Source: a bacterium (lineage in GTDB: Bacteria; Krumholzibacteriota; Krumholzibacteriia; LZORAL124-64-63). Taken from it: a stretch of DNA of 60,663 nucleotides. The DNA is taken from assembly GCA_024223715.1 (NCBI GenBank), contig JAAEOA010000096.1, forward strand, positions 1 through 60,663. Reading direction: 5' to 3'. The notes under the pieces were generated by a model. That model searched no databases. It was given only the letters and a program-made list of their open reading frames with translations, and was not told the origin of the DNA. Position 1 is the first letter of the stretch; every line of letters begins with the position of its first letter. The position numbers were made by a program, and so were the translations under genes. Shown here in pieces: positions 8,126 to 16,007 of this stretch.

Positions 8126-8503
8126 ATGAAAAGCATTAGTGCAAAAAGGCGCCAGATACGGGCCAAGCGTAAAGTTTCAATCCGCAAAAGGCTGAACGGC
8201 ACTGCCGCTCGTCCCCGGGTTGCCATTTTCCGCAGCCACAAAAGCATCTATGCCCAAGTGGTTGATGACGATGAGGGTAAAACCTTGTTTTCAAACAATG
8301 CCAGCAAAGCTGCAGCCGTAGCCGAAATGCCTGAAGGCATTACCGGCAAATGTGCCCAAGCCTACAGTGTGGGACGTGCCCTGGCTGACGAAGCCAAGGA
8401 CAAAGGTGTCACACACATGGTTTTTGACCGAAGCGGTTATCTCTACCACGGTCGTATCGCTGCCTTGGCCCGCGGGCTCAGGGACGGCGGAGTAAAAGTC
8501 TAG
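8126..8503 (+). CDS. rplR: 50S ribosomal protein L18
   Basis: L18 binds 5S rRNA together with L5 and L25. The 125-residue product has the basic N-terminus KRRQIRAKRKVSIRKRL, then RPRVAIFRSHKSIYAQVVDD and the terminal FDRSGYLYHGRIAALARGLRDGG. An out-of-frame ATG at 8121 reads into a stop after two codons and is ignored. Confidence 0.98.
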   Translation: MKSISAKRRQIRAKRKVSIRKRLNGTAARPRVAIFRSHKSIYAQVVDDDEGKTLFSNNASKAAAVAEMPEGITGKCAQAYSVGRALADEAKDKGVTHMVFDRSGYLYHGRIAALARGLRDGGVKV

Positions 8504-8509
8504 ATAATT

Positions 8510-8549
8510 CCGAAGTGAATTCGGGAAGTCCCCCGGCTGAATCCGGGGA
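8510..8549 (+). promoter_or_regulatory. Two hairpins between rplR and rpsE
   Basis: CCGAA (8510-8514) pairs with TTCGG (8520-8524). CCCCGG (8531-8536) pairs with CCGGGG (8543-8548) around a 6-nt loop. Both lie in the 66-nt gap just before the AGGAG of rpsE. The second stem is GC-only but lacks a T-tract. Confidence 0.5.
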
Positions 8550-8569
8550 CATGACAGGAGCAATTTCAG

Positions 8570-9310
8570 ATGGCGGATTACTCAAATAATCAAAGGCCCA
8601 GCGGTCCTGGTGGACCCGGTGGCGGACGTGGACGAGGACCCGGTGGTCCCGGTGGTCGTGGCCCAGGTGGACCCGGAGGCAGAGGCCCCGGTGGACCTGG
8701 CGGACCTGGCGGACGTGGACGTGGCCAAGGTGGCCGTGACAATCGCAGCCAGGGTGATGGAATGCATGAAAATGTTATTAACATCAACCGTGTTGCCAAA
8801 GTGGTCAAGGGTGGACGGCGCTTCAGTTTCAGCGCTATTGTCACCGTTGGCGATGGTAAAGGTAAAGTTGGCGTGGCCATGGGCAAAGCCAATGAAATTG
8901 CCGATGCTATTCGTAAAGGCAGCGAAAACGCTCGTGCCGTACAAACCACCGTACCCATGTTAGGGGAAACCATCCCCTATAAGGTCATCGGTCGTTTTGG
9001 TGCCAGCCGTGTTCTGCTCAAGCCAGCCAGTCCTGGTACCGGTGTTATTGCAGCTGGTGGTGTTCGCGCCATCCTGGAAGCAGCTGGTGTAAAGAACATT
9101 TTGACCAAACAGTTGGGTTCACGTAACCCAAATAACGTGGTCAAAGCTACCATGGACGGACTCAAGCAACTGCGTACAGTGGAGCAATTTGCTGCCAAAC
9201 GTGGTTTGACCGTTGCCCAAGTCTTCGGCCTGGAAAAATCAGCTGCTCCTGCCAAGGAAGAAAAAGCAGTCGAAGCTCCTGAGCCTAAGGATGCGGAGGT
9301 TACGGAATAA
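8570..9310 (+). CDS. rpsE: 30S ribosomal protein S5 with Gly/Pro/Arg-rich N-terminal extension
   Basis: S5 secures decoding accuracy and lines the mRNA entry site. The canonical core starts around residue 65 ([22 protein letters not shown]), with [17 protein letters not shown] and the C-terminal domain [19 protein letters not shown]. At 246 residues it is about 80 longer than E. coli S5. Residues 10-58 are low complexity, made of [13 protein letters not shown] and GRGRGQGG units, and a short acidic Ala/Pro/Glu tail closes the protein. The ATG at 8570 has AGGAG 9 nt upstream, so the extension is translated unless an internal start is used. Similar Gly/Arg-rich S5 N-termini exist in some actinobacteria; their role is unclear. 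Confidence 0.96.
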   Translation: MADYSNNQRPSGPGGPGGGRGRGPGGPGGRGPGGPGGRGPGGPGGPGGRGRGQGGRDNRSQGDGMHENVININRVAKVVKGGRRFSFSAIVTVGDGKGKVGVAMGKANEIADAIRKGSENARAVQTTVPMLGETIPYKVIGRFGASRVLLKPASPGTGVIAAGGVRAILEAAGVKNILTKQLGSRNPNNVVKATMDGLKQLRTVEQFAAKRGLTVAQVFGLEKSAAPAKEEKAVEAPEPKDAEVTE

Positions 9311-9498
9311 TGAGTGACAAAAAAATTAAAATTACACAGGTGCGTAGCCTGATTGGCCGTCCGGCCAACCAGCGCCGCATCATGCAGGCCCTCGGACTGA
9401 AGCGTCACCAAGGCTCGGTCTTTCATAATGATACTCCCGCGATTCGCGGAATGGCCTTTAAAGTGCGCCATCTCGTAAACGTGGAAGAGGTGAAGTAG
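9310..9498 (+). CDS. rpmD: 50S ribosomal protein L30
   Basis: L30 is a small non-essential large-subunit protein absent from several lineages. The 62-residue product reads KIKITQVRSLIGRPANQRR followed by LGLKRHQGSVFHND, the L30 signature. Its ATG overlaps the rpsE stop by one base (TAATG), with GGAGG inside rpsE. Confidence 0.97.
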   Translation: MSDKKIKITQVRSLIGRPANQRRIMQALGLKRHQGSVFHNDTPAIRGMAFKVRHLVNVEEVK

Positions 9499-9499
9499 C

Positions 9500-9949
9500 A
9501 TGCTGAAGTTGAATAACATCGGTGCGCCCAAAGGCGCAAACCGGGACAAAAAACGACGCGGTCGTGGTCCTGGCTCGGGTACTGGGAAAACCGGTGGTCG
9601 TGGTCACAAAGGGCAGAAAGCCCGTAGTGGCGGCGGTATTCCCGCATGGTTCGAAGGTGGCCAGATGCCTCTGAACCGTCGGTTGCCCAAACGTGGGTTC
9701 ACCAACATTTTCAAAAAGGTCTTCCAACTGGTGAACCTGGATGAACTGGAGGCTCGCTTTGAAGGCGGTGCCACCATCGACGGAGCTTCACTGAAGGAAA
9801 GCGGTTTGGTCAAATACTCTGATCGTCCTGTTAAACTTCTCGGTCGTGGTAAAGTTGAAAAATCATTCACGGTCAAGGTCGCCAAGGCCAGTGCATCGGC
9901 CATCGCCGCGGTGGAAGCCGCCGGTGGTACTGTCGAGGTCAACGGATGA
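9500..9949 (+). CDS. rplO: 50S ribosomal protein L15
   Basis: L15 is a late-assembly protein deep in the large subunit. The 149-residue product has the characteristic Gly/Lys/Arg-rich N-terminus (GANRDKKRRGRGPGSGTGKT, then GGRGHKGQKARSGGG) and the RLPKRGFTNIF segment. It begins 1 nt after the rpmD stop. Confidence 0.98.
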   Translation: MLKLNNIGAPKGANRDKKRRGRGPGSGTGKTGGRGHKGQKARSGGGIPAWFEGGQMPLNRRLPKRGFTNIFKKVFQLVNLDELEARFEGGATIDGASLKESGLVKYSDRPVKLLGRGKVEKSFTVKVAKASASAIAAVEAAGGTVEVNG

Positions 9950-9954
9950 TCACC

Positions 9955-9977
9955 CGGCCGGTTGAAAATACCGGCCG
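9955..9977 (+). promoter_or_regulatory. Hairpin between rplO and secY
   Basis: CGGCCGGT (9955-9962) and ACCGGCCG (9970-9977) form a perfect 8-bp GC-rich stem with loop TGAAAAT. It is the strongest intercistronic stem besides those flanking rpsC and rpsD. It precedes the AAAGGAA ribosome binding site of secY and has no strong T-run. Confidence 0.55.
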
Positions 9978-10010
9978 TGGTTTAACCTTTCAGCCAAAGG
10001 AAATTCAGCT

Positions 10011-11315
10011 GTGAATATTGCCGGCAGCTATCAAAGTATGTTCCGGATCCCTGAGCTCAAGAAACGACTCTTGTTCACGGGTTTGATCCTTTTGATTTAC
10101 CGTTTGGGTGGTCACTTTCCCACCCCGGGAATCGATAGGGCGGCCCTAGCAAGACTCTTCGAGTCTCAATCGGGATCGCTGATGAGTTTGTATGACATGT
10201 TCTCCGGTGGTAACCTTAGTCAGGCTACCATTTTTGCGTTGGGAATCATGCCTTACATTAGTGCTTCAATTATCTTCCAGCTTTTGCAAGCGGTTGTGCC
10301 CCATTTTGAAAAACTCGCCAAAGAAGGCGAAGCTGGCCGCAAGAAGATTACACAATATACCCGTTTTGCCACTGTAGGTCTGGCATTGGTCCAGAGTTTC
10401 GGTATGGCTGCGGGGCTGGAAAGTGCCAGTAGTGGAATTGTTCTTTCACCTGGCCTTGGTTTCAAACTGATGACCGCCATAACTCTGACCGCCGGTACCA
10501 TTTTTGTAATGTGGCTGGGTGAGCAGATTACAGAGCGAGGCATTGGTAATGGTATTTCCCTGATCATTTTTATTGGTATTGTGGCTCGTTATCCGAGTGA
10601 CATTCTGAATACTGGTCAAATGCTTGTCAGTGGCGATATGCATATCATTAAAGCCGTATTTATTGGTGTTTTCATGCTCGGGGTTATAGGTGGTATTATT
10701 GCCATTACTCAGGGGCAAAGGAAAATTCCAGTACAGTATGCCAAGAAAATTGTGGGACGGAGGGTCTTTGGTGGAGCGGCAACGTTCATTCCTCTGAAGG
10801 TCAATACCGCTGGTGTGATTCCCATTATCTTCGCTCAGTCTATAATCATGTTCCCCGCGACTTTGGGTGGCATGTTCCCTGAAAACCAATTCTTCATCAC
10901 CTTGAGCATGCTCTTCCGTCCGCCCCATCCGGTGTACGTTTTGGTTTACTCTGCAATGATTATTTTGTTTGCCTACTTCTACACCGCGGTGATCATGAAC
11001 CCAGTGGATCTGGCCGACAATATGAAGAAACAAAGTGGTTTTATTCCCGGTGTACGCCCCGGTAAGAAAACTGCTGAATATATTGATCGGGTTCTGACAC
11101 GTGTAACCTTGCCTGGAGCTATTTTCCTGGCTTTGATTGCGGTTCTGCCCGATATGATGATCGCCTTACTGAACGTGCCTTTCCGTTTCGGTGGCACCGG
11201 TTTGCTGATTGTCGTTGGTGTGGCTCTCGATACCTTGCAACAGATTGAGTCTCATTTGGTCATGCGCCATTACGATGGCTTCATGTCCAAAGGACGTCTG
11301 AGAGCAAGGAGATAG
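10011..11315 (+). CDS. secY: Protein translocase subunit SecY
   Basis: SecY is the channel of the Sec translocon in the inner membrane. The 434-residue product has about ten hydrophobic segments and the conserved FALGIMPYISASIIFQLL, GEQITERGIGNGISLIIF and ADNMKKQSGFIPGVRPG motifs. The start is GTG at 10011, preceded by AAAGGAA. It lies between rplO and adk in the standard spc arrangement, with adk starting 2 nt after its stop. Confidence 0.98.
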   Translation: MNIAGSYQSMFRIPELKKRLLFTGLILLIYRLGGHFPTPGIDRAALARLFESQSGSLMSLYDMFSGGNLSQATIFALGIMPYISASIIFQLLQAVVPHFEKLAKEGEAGRKKITQYTRFATVGLALVQSFGMAAGLESASSGIVLSPGLGFKLMTAITLTAGTIFVMWLGEQITERGIGNGISLIIFIGIVARYPSDILNTGQMLVSGDMHIIKAVFIGVFMLGVIGGIIAITQGQRKIPVQYAKKIVGRRVFGGAATFIPLKVNTAGVIPIIFAQSIIMFPATLGGMFPENQFFITLSMLFRPPHPVYVLVYSAMIILFAYFYTAVIMNPVDLADNMKKQSGFIPGVRPGKKTAEYIDRVLTRVTLPGAIFLALIAVLPDMMIALLNVPFRFGGTGLLIVVGVALDTLQQIESHLVMRHYDGFMSKGRLRARR

Positions 11316-11317
11316 TC

Positions 11318-11983
11318 ATGAACATCATCATTATGGGACCTCCTGGAGTTGGAAAAGGAACTCAGTCCCATCGTATCATTGAACACCATAACGTGGTTCA
11401 TATCTCAACTGGAGATATCCTGCGGATGGCCATTCGAAGTGGTACTGATTTGGGTAAGAAGGTCAAGAGTGTCATGGACAGCGGCGACCTGGTTTCCGAT
11501 GATTTGATGATGGAATTGATAAAAGACCGTTTAAACCAGGAGGATGCCAAAAAAGGTTGGCTCCTGGATGGCTTTCCGCGGACCCCAAAACAGGCTGAGG
11601 CCTTTGTGGCAATGCTGAAAGAATTGAATAGTAAAGTGGATGCTGTTTTGGTGATGCGTGCTCCTGCGGAAGAAATTGTCCGGCGTCTTGCTGGCCGTAT
11701 TACCTGCCGCAGTTGCAATGAGGTTATGAACCTCATTGGTTTGGGTGGTAATGCTCCCAAATACTGTCCTTTCTGTGGAGAACACGAGGATAATAACCGG
11801 CACAAACCAGCTCTTTACCAGCGTGCTGACGATGCTGAAGAGACAGTTCGTCACCGCTTGGAAGTTTTCCGTAAAAAGACTCTTCCAGCAGCCTGGATTC
11901 TGGAAGAAGCCTACCAATTGCATGAAATTGATGGAATTGGTCGTCCTGCTGATGTTGCCCAAAGGATCGAAAGTGTCCTTTAG
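11318..11983 (+). CDS. adk: Adenylate kinase, zinc-LID type
   Basis: Adenylate kinase interconverts ATP, ADP and AMP in the cytosol. The 221-residue protein has the P-loop GPPGVGKGT at residues 7-15, the AMP-binding HISTGDILR and the DGFPRTPKQAE motif. Its LID carries a zinc ribbon (CRSCNE then CPFCGE), four cysteines as in Gram-positive-type enzymes. It is coupled to secY by a 2-nt gap and overlaps map by 11 nt. Confidence 0.97.
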   Translation: MNIIIMGPPGVGKGTQSHRIIEHHNVVHISTGDILRMAIRSGTDLGKKVKSVMDSGDLVSDDLMMELIKDRLNQEDAKKGWLLDGFPRTPKQAEAFVAMLKELNSKVDAVLVMRAPAEEIVRRLAGRITCRSCNEVMNLIGLGGNAPKYCPFCGEHEDNNRHKPALYQRADDAEETVRHRLEVFRKKTLPAAWILEEAYQLHEIDGIGRPADVAQRIESVL

Positions 11984-12761
11984 GAAACAGAGTATTTTGC
12001 TGAAAACGCCAGATCAGGTTGACAAAATGCAAGCCAGTGCCGAGATTTTGGCTTCTGTCTTCATTAACATAAGAAAAATGGTGAAACCCGGGATAACAAC
12101 GGGGGCCATCGATGAAGCAATAGAAACGCATATCAGGGAAGCCGGTTGTATCCCTTCTTTTAAGGGATACCACGGTTTTCCCGGTTCTGCGTGCATTTCG
12201 ATAAATGAGGAAGTGGTCCACGGAATACCCGGTGAGAGAGTACTCACCGAAGGGGATATCGTGGGTATTGACGTGGGCGTCATCAAGGATGGCTGGCACA
12301 GCGACAGTGCAGAAACCCTTCCGGTAGGGCTTGTTGATCCAGAAGCTGTAAAGCTGATGAAAACAACCGAAGAATGTCTGACGAAAGCCATTGCGGCCAT
12401 GGAACCAGGCAAAAGACTTTCGGTCATCGGATCGGCTGTGGAAGACCACGCCAAGGCCAACGGATATTCGGTAGTGGAAACTTTGGTGGGGCACGGCATT
12501 GGCCGGGACCTGCACGAAGATCCCCAGGTACCAAATTTCCGCTGCTATACCATGCCGGATCCTATTATGGAACCAGGTTTGGTTATTGCCATCGAACCAA
12601 TGATCAACGGCGGCACCAAGAGGGTGATAACTGCCAGGGACGAGTGGACCATCCTGACTCAGGATAGAAAACTTTCCGCCCATTTTGAACATACTGTCGC
12701 CCTACTGGCCGACGGAGTGCGGGTACTGACAAGGCGGCCTTCGGGAATCGCTGGGCTTTAA
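11973..12761 (+). CDS. map: Methionine aminopeptidase, type I
   Basis: MetAP removes the initiator methionine from nascent proteins using two metal ions. The metal ligands are visible: Asp in GIDVGV, Asp in WHSDSAE, His in VGHGIGRDLHE, Glu in AIEPMINGG and Glu in HFEHTVA. The frame is open far upstream inside adk, but only from GTG 11973 does it look like MetAP. AAAGGA at 11961-11966 is 6 nt from that codon, giving 262 residues, the family length. The overlap with adk suggests translational coupling. Confidence 0.95.
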   Translation: MSFRKQSILLKTPDQVDKMQASAEILASVFINIRKMVKPGITTGAIDEAIETHIREAGCIPSFKGYHGFPGSACISINEEVVHGIPGERVLTEGDIVGIDVGVIKDGWHSDSAETLPVGLVDPEAVKLMKTTEECLTKAIAAMEPGKRLSVIGSAVEDHAKANGYSVVETLVGHGIGRDLHEDPQVPNFRCYTMPDPIMEPGLVIAIEPMINGGTKRVITARDEWTILTQDRKLSAHFEHTVALLADGVRVLTRRPSGIAGL

Positions 12762-12779
12762 TTTCCAGAAATGGTCCTC

Positions 12780-12796
12780 AACCCCGATTAAGGGTT
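12780..12796 (+). promoter_or_regulatory. Short hairpin between map and infA
   Basis: AACCC (12780-12784) and GGGTT (12792-12796) form a 5-bp stem with a 7-nt loop in the 87-nt map-infA gap. An AT-rich stretch with a TAATAT-like hexamer follows and could hold an internal promoter, but no convincing -35 element was found. Confidence 0.3.
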
Positions 12797-12848
12797 AAGG
12801 AATTAGGCTAATATTAGTTGCCGACAGTTACGGAAGGATCAGGTCAAA

Positions 12849-13067
12849 ATGGCCAAAGAAGAAGGAATCAGTGTCGAGGGTACAGTTGTTGAGGCTTTGC
12901 CCAACGCCATGTTTCGGGTTGAATTGGAAAATGAGCACATTGTATTGGCTCATGTCTCAGGCAAGATGCGTATGCATTTCATTCGCATTCTTCCGGGTGA
13001 TAAAGTAACGGTTGAATTGTCGCCTTACGATTTGAAGCGTGGCCGCATAACTTACCGTTACAAGTAG
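12849..13067 (+). CDS. infA: Translation initiation factor IF-1
   Basis: IF-1 binds the ribosomal A site during initiation. The 72-residue OB-fold protein shows [29 protein letters not shown] and the terminal [15 protein letters not shown], nearly identical to the family pattern. AAGGA lies upstream of the ATG. It is placed between map and rpmJ, as in many bacteria. Confidence 0.98.
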   Translation: MAKEEGISVEGTVVEALPNAMFRVELENEHIVLAHVSGKMRMHFIRILPGDKVTVELSPYDLKRGRITYRYK

Positions 13068-13071
13068 ACTG

Positions 13072-13094
13072 TCGGATCGTTAAATCGATTCCGA
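13072..13094 (+). promoter_or_regulatory. Hairpin between infA and rpmJ
   Basis: TCGGATCG (13072-13079) pairs with CGA-T-TCCGA (13086-13094), an 8-bp stem with one bulged T and loop TTAAAT. It fills most of the 39-nt gap, just upstream of the AAGGAG ribosome binding site of rpmJ. Confidence 0.5.
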
Positions 13095-13106
13095 TAAGGA
13101 GAGATC

Positions 13107-13220
13107 ATGAAAGTTCGCAGCTCAGTAAAGCCCATGTGCAAAGAGTGCAAACTGATCAGGCGTCATGGTGTTGTGCGGGTTATTTGCGTAAACCGCAAGC
13201 ACAATCAACGCCAGGGTTAG
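13107..13220 (+). CDS. rpmJ: 50S ribosomal protein L36, zinc type
   Basis: This 37-residue gene is easy to miss because of its size. The product begins [19 protein letters not shown] and ends [10 protein letters not shown]. It keeps the zinc ligands Cys11, Cys14, Cys27 and His32 of the C+ L36 form. L36 packs against 23S helices near the GTPase-associated region. AAGGAG precedes the ATG, and the location after infA and before rpsM is canonical. Confidence 0.97.
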   Translation: MKVRSSVKPMCKECKLIRRHGVVRVICVNRKHNQRQG

Positions 13221-13323
13221 TCTGGATCTTTTGGGTGAAGTTAGTTGACAGAGGTCCGGATGGGATGACGGCGCTAAGTTAGTGTTGTTCCAAAGGATCA
13301 TTAACAGGACGAGAGGAGCCATA

Positions 13324-13692
13324 GTGGCACGTATTGCCGGTGTGGATATTCCAGACAAAAAGAGGATTCGTACTTCCTTGACTTATCTCTTTGGTGTCGG
13401 TGACCACCGCGCCTTCGAGATTTGCCAGAAGTGCAACATCGATCCCGAAGTTAAAACCCGGGACCTGACAGAAGATCAGACACGTTCGATCATTTCTGTC
13501 CTCGACAAGGAATATTCTGTGGAAGGTGCTTTGCGCACCGAAAATTCCATGAACCTGCAGCGTCTGATGGATATCGGATGCTATCGTGGTATTCGGCACA
13601 GGCGTAAATTGCCTTGCCGGGGACAAAACACGAAAAACAACGCGCGGACCCGTAAAGGTCCCAAAAGCCGTCCCGGCGGCAAGAAAAAGTAG
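13324..13692 (+). CDS. rpsM: 30S ribosomal protein S13
   Basis: S13 is a head protein that contacts P-site tRNA and forms intersubunit bridges. The 122-residue product starts ARIAGVDIPDKKRIRTSLTY and carries GCYRGIRHRRKLPCRGQNTK and a basic C-terminal tail. Start is GTG 13324, preceded by GAGAGGAG; an upstream in-frame ATG at 13282 would add a non-homologous leader and is rejected. The 103-nt gap before it is where an alpha-operon S4 leader could lie, but no pseudoknot was demonstrated. Confidence 0.97.
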   Translation: MARIAGVDIPDKKRIRTSLTYLFGVGDHRAFEICQKCNIDPEVKTRDLTEDQTRSIISVLDKEYSVEGALRTENSMNLQRLMDIGCYRGIRHRRKLPCRGQNTKNNARTRKGPKSRPGGKKK

Positions 13693-13702
13693 ACGTTTAG
13701 AC

Positions 13703-13718
13703 GGAAGAGAGATCTTCC
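13703..13718 (+). promoter_or_regulatory. GAGA-tetraloop hairpin between rpsM and rpsK
   Basis: GGAAGA (13703-13708) and TCTTCC (13713-13718) form a perfect 6-bp stem capped by GAGA, a GNRA tetraloop. The AGGAGG ribosome binding site of rpsK begins on the very next base (13719). Confidence 0.55.
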
Positions 13719-13730
13719 AGGAGGTTTGAC

Positions 13731-14138
13731 GTGGCGACAGCCAAGGACAAGAAAAAAGGCAAAGCACGTAAGTCCAAACGGATGAAGCTGGACAGCGTGG
13801 GCGTAGCCCATGTTAAAAGTAGCTTCAACAATACTTTGATCACCATGACCGATCTGCAAGGTAACGTTATCACTTGGTCGTCCGGTGGACACCAGGGTCG
13901 TTACAAAGGCAGCCGTAAAAGCACCGCTTTTGCTGCTCAGCTTGCTGGTCGTTTCTGCGCACAGGAAGTCCTCGCGGGCGGAATGCGCAAGGTTGAAGTA
14001 TGGGTCAAGGGTCCTGGTTCCGGCCGTGAAGCTGCAGTACGCAGCCTCAAGGCAGAGGGACTGGAAGTAACCCGGATCAAGGACTGCACTGCTATTCCAC
14101 ACAACGGATGCCGGCCCACAAAGCGGCGCCGAATGTAA
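13731..14138 (+). CDS. rpsK: 30S ribosomal protein S11
   Basis: S11 forms part of the platform and the mRNA exit site. The 135-residue protein has [37 protein letters not shown] and the terminal [20 protein letters not shown], all diagnostic. GTG start at 13731 with AGGAGG 6 nt upstream. Confidence 0.98.
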   Translation: MATAKDKKKGKARKSKRMKLDSVGVAHVKSSFNNTLITMTDLQGNVITWSSGGHQGRYKGSRKSTAFAAQLAGRFCAQEVLAGGMRKVEVWVKGPGSGREAAVRSLKAEGLEVTRIKDCTAIPHNGCRPTKRRRM

Positions 14139-14144
14139 TTTTAC

Positions 14145-14225
14145 GGATTGGGCTGTTTCTGAAAAGCAGAAATTGAGACCCAATTCATTTCAAACTTCGC
14201 GACCCGGAAAGAGAACCCGGTCGCG
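14145..14225 (+). promoter_or_regulatory. Two-stem structured leader upstream of rpsD
   Basis: The first element pairs ATTGGG (14147-14152) with CCCAAT (14179-14184). It encloses a second perfect stem, TTTCTG (14156-14161) with CAGAAA (14167-14172). The second element pairs CGCGACC (14198-14204) with GGTCGCG (14219-14225) and ends 2 nt before the AGGAGG of rpsD. S4 is a known autoregulator that binds structured leaders in E. coli and Bacillus, so an S4-responsive leader is a plausible inference. Confidence 0.5.
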
Positions 14226-14240
14226 CAGGAGGTTCAATTC

Positions 14241-14870
14241 ATGGCCAGGTACACAGAGGCAAAGTGCAAACTCTGCCGCCGTGAGGGGATGAAGCTCTTT
14301 CTCAAAGGCGAACGCTGTTTTGGCAGCAGTTGTGCAATGGACCGTCGACCTTATGGTCCCGGACAGCACGGACGTCGCCGCGGGCGTAAACCCTCGGACT
14401 ACAAACTTCAGCTTCGTGAGAAGCAGAAGGTCCGCTCAATTTATGGTGTTCTTGAAAAACAGTTCCTTCTTTATTTCAAAGAAGCAAACCGTTTGGAAGG
14501 CGCTACAGGCGAGAATCTCTTCACACTCCTGGAGAAACGTCTCGATAACGTGATCTATCGTCTGGGATTTGCCCCCAGTCGCTCTGCGGCACGCCAGCTG
14601 ATTCGCCACAAACATGTGGTCATCGGTGGCACGGTTTGCGATATCCCCAGCCGCCAAGTGCGTGTTGGCCAGGATGTTGCCATCCGGACCAAGAGTCATA
14701 ACATCCCTCAAATTGTCGACTCCATAAAAGACAACGCCAAGCGCGACCGTCTGCCATTTGTGGAAGCCGATGAGAAAAAGCTGACAGGCAAACTGCTGAG
14801 CGAACCTCAGTTGGGCGACCTGCCTATTCCCATTCAGGAAAACCTGATTGTGGAGCTCTACTCGAAGTAA
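14241..14870 (+). CDS. rpsD: 30S ribosomal protein S4, zinc type
   Basis: S4 nucleates 5'-domain assembly of 16S rRNA. The 209-residue protein begins MARYTEAKCKLCRREGMKLF and has four N-terminal cysteines (two in CKLC, then GERCFGSSC), a zinc-binding variant. An S4 RNA-binding domain follows (RLDNVIYRLGFAPSRSAARQ, then LIRHKHVVIGG). AGGAGG lies 8 nt before the ATG, directly after a strong hairpin. Confidence 0.98.
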   Translation: MARYTEAKCKLCRREGMKLFLKGERCFGSSCAMDRRPYGPGQHGRRRGRKPSDYKLQLREKQKVRSIYGVLEKQFLLYFKEANRLEGATGENLFTLLEKRLDNVIYRLGFAPSRSAARQLIRHKHVVIGGTVCDIPSRQVRVGQDVAIRTKSHNIPQIVDSIKDNAKRDRLPFVEADEKKLTGKLLSEPQLGDLPIPIQENLIVELYSK

Positions 14871-14902
14871 GCCCAGGCTGAAACCAAGGGATGGTGTAAT
14901 TT

Positions 14903-15898
14903 ATGAAGTGGATCAACATGATGATGCCCGAGGGCGTAAAAGTAGCGGACACAACCGGTACTTTTGCCGAACTGGAAATCGCTCCTCTGGAGCGGGGATT
15001 CGGTCACACCCTGGGCAATGCTTTGCGCCGGACGCTTTTGTCGTCCATTCATGGTCATGGCGTTGGTGCTGTGCAAATTGAAGGCGTTAAACATGAACTA
15101 AGTACTGTGCCCGGTGTCCTCGAAGACGTCACCGATATTGTACTGAACCTGAAACAAGTGGTTTTTGGTCTTTCCGACGCGCCGTCCGGATGGGCCACCA
15201 TTGAAGTCAGCGGTCCTGGTTCTGTGACTGCTGGTGACATTCAGGGAATGCCCGAGCTGGAAGTTGTTAATACTGATCACCAGATTTGCACTCTCACCGA
15301 AGAGGGTTCCAAATTCAGTGCAAAGGTATTCATCAATACCGGCCGCGGTTACGTGGATCGGGATACGCATAACATCCCGGACGAAGTGATCGGGATCATT
15401 CGCATGGATACGAATTATTCTCCTGTGCGGAAAGTCAGCTTCAGGGTGGAAGACACCCGTGTCGGTCAACGTACTGACTTTGACAAGCTGGTGCTTGGAA
15501 TCACGACCAACGGAGCGGTCAAGGCTGAGGATGCCATTGGTTTCTCGGCTAAAATTCTTAAAGACCAATTGCAAATGTTCATCAACTTCGATGAGGCGCC
15601 AATTGACGCTCAGGAAATTGAAGTTAATGAAGAGCACGAACGTCTTGTGGAATTGTTGAGCCGGAATGTGGAAGAGCTCGAACTGTCAGTTCGTAGCGCA
15701 AACTGCCTCAAATCCGGACACATCAAAAGTCTGTTCGATCTTGTAACCAAGAGTGAGCAGGAAATGCTGAAGTTCCGTAACTTCGGTCGTAAGAGCCTTA
15801 ACGAGATCACCGAGATCCTCAGTGGCATGGAATTGGACTTCGGCATGGCTTTCGACCCCGAAGTCAATGACAAGGTCCGGGAAAGAACCGGTTCCTAA
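14903..15898 (+). CDS. rpoA: DNA-directed RNA polymerase subunit alpha
   Basis: Alpha dimerises to scaffold RNA polymerase, and its C-terminal domain contacts promoter UP elements and activators. The 331-residue protein has the N-terminal dimerisation domain (LEIAPLERGFGHTLGNALRR, then TLLSSI) and an alpha-CTD near residues 255-315 (SGHIKSLFDLVTKSEQEMLK and NFGRKSLNEI). It sits between rpsD and rplQ, the canonical alpha-operon position. Confidence 0.98.
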   Translation: MKWINMMMPEGVKVADTTGTFAELEIAPLERGFGHTLGNALRRTLLSSIHGHGVGAVQIEGVKHELSTVPGVLEDVTDIVLNLKQVVFGLSDAPSGWATIEVSGPGSVTAGDIQGMPELEVVNTDHQICTLTEEGSKFSAKVFINTGRGYVDRDTHNIPDEVIGIIRMDTNYSPVRKVSFRVEDTRVGQRTDFDKLVLGITTNGAVKAEDAIGFSAKILKDQLQMFINFDEAPIDAQEIEVNEEHERLVELLSRNVEELELSVRSANCLKSGHIKSLFDLVTKSEQEMLKFRNFGRKSLNEITEILSGMELDFGMAFDPEVNDKVRERTGS

Positions 15899-15956
15899 CC
15901 GGGCACCAACTGATTGGTTCAGAAATTGCCTTTTCACCAAAAGTGACAAAGGAAAA

Positions 15957-16007
15957 ATGAAACAATCAGCTGATATATTAAGGATGGAAATAAGTCATGC
16001 GACATAA
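15957..16007 (+). CDS. Possible 16-codon leader peptide overlapping rplQ start
   Basis: An ATG at 15957 follows AAAGGAA with about 4 nt spacing and opens a 16-codon frame ([16 protein letters not shown]) ending at TAA 16005-16007. It overlaps the first 11 nt of rplQ in another frame. No homology is recognised. It could be a leader peptide coupling rplQ translation, or chance. The ribosome binding site is better than that of rplQ itself. Confidence 0.3.
   Translation: MKQSADILRMEISHAT

Noticed and set aside
8600-8745. GC-rich repeats in rpsE as a CRISPR-like or tandem DNA repeat
   Set aside because: The repeats are irregular codon-level GGT/CCT/GGA units inside a reading frame, with no spacer structure.
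11736-11972. Upstream extension of the methionine aminopeptidase frame inside adk
   Set aside because: The residues are not MetAP-like, and AAAGGA fixes GTG 11973 as the start.
13221-13323. Internal promoter with TTGACA at 13245-13250 before rpsM
   Set aside because: No -10 hexamer was found at 16-18 bp spacing.
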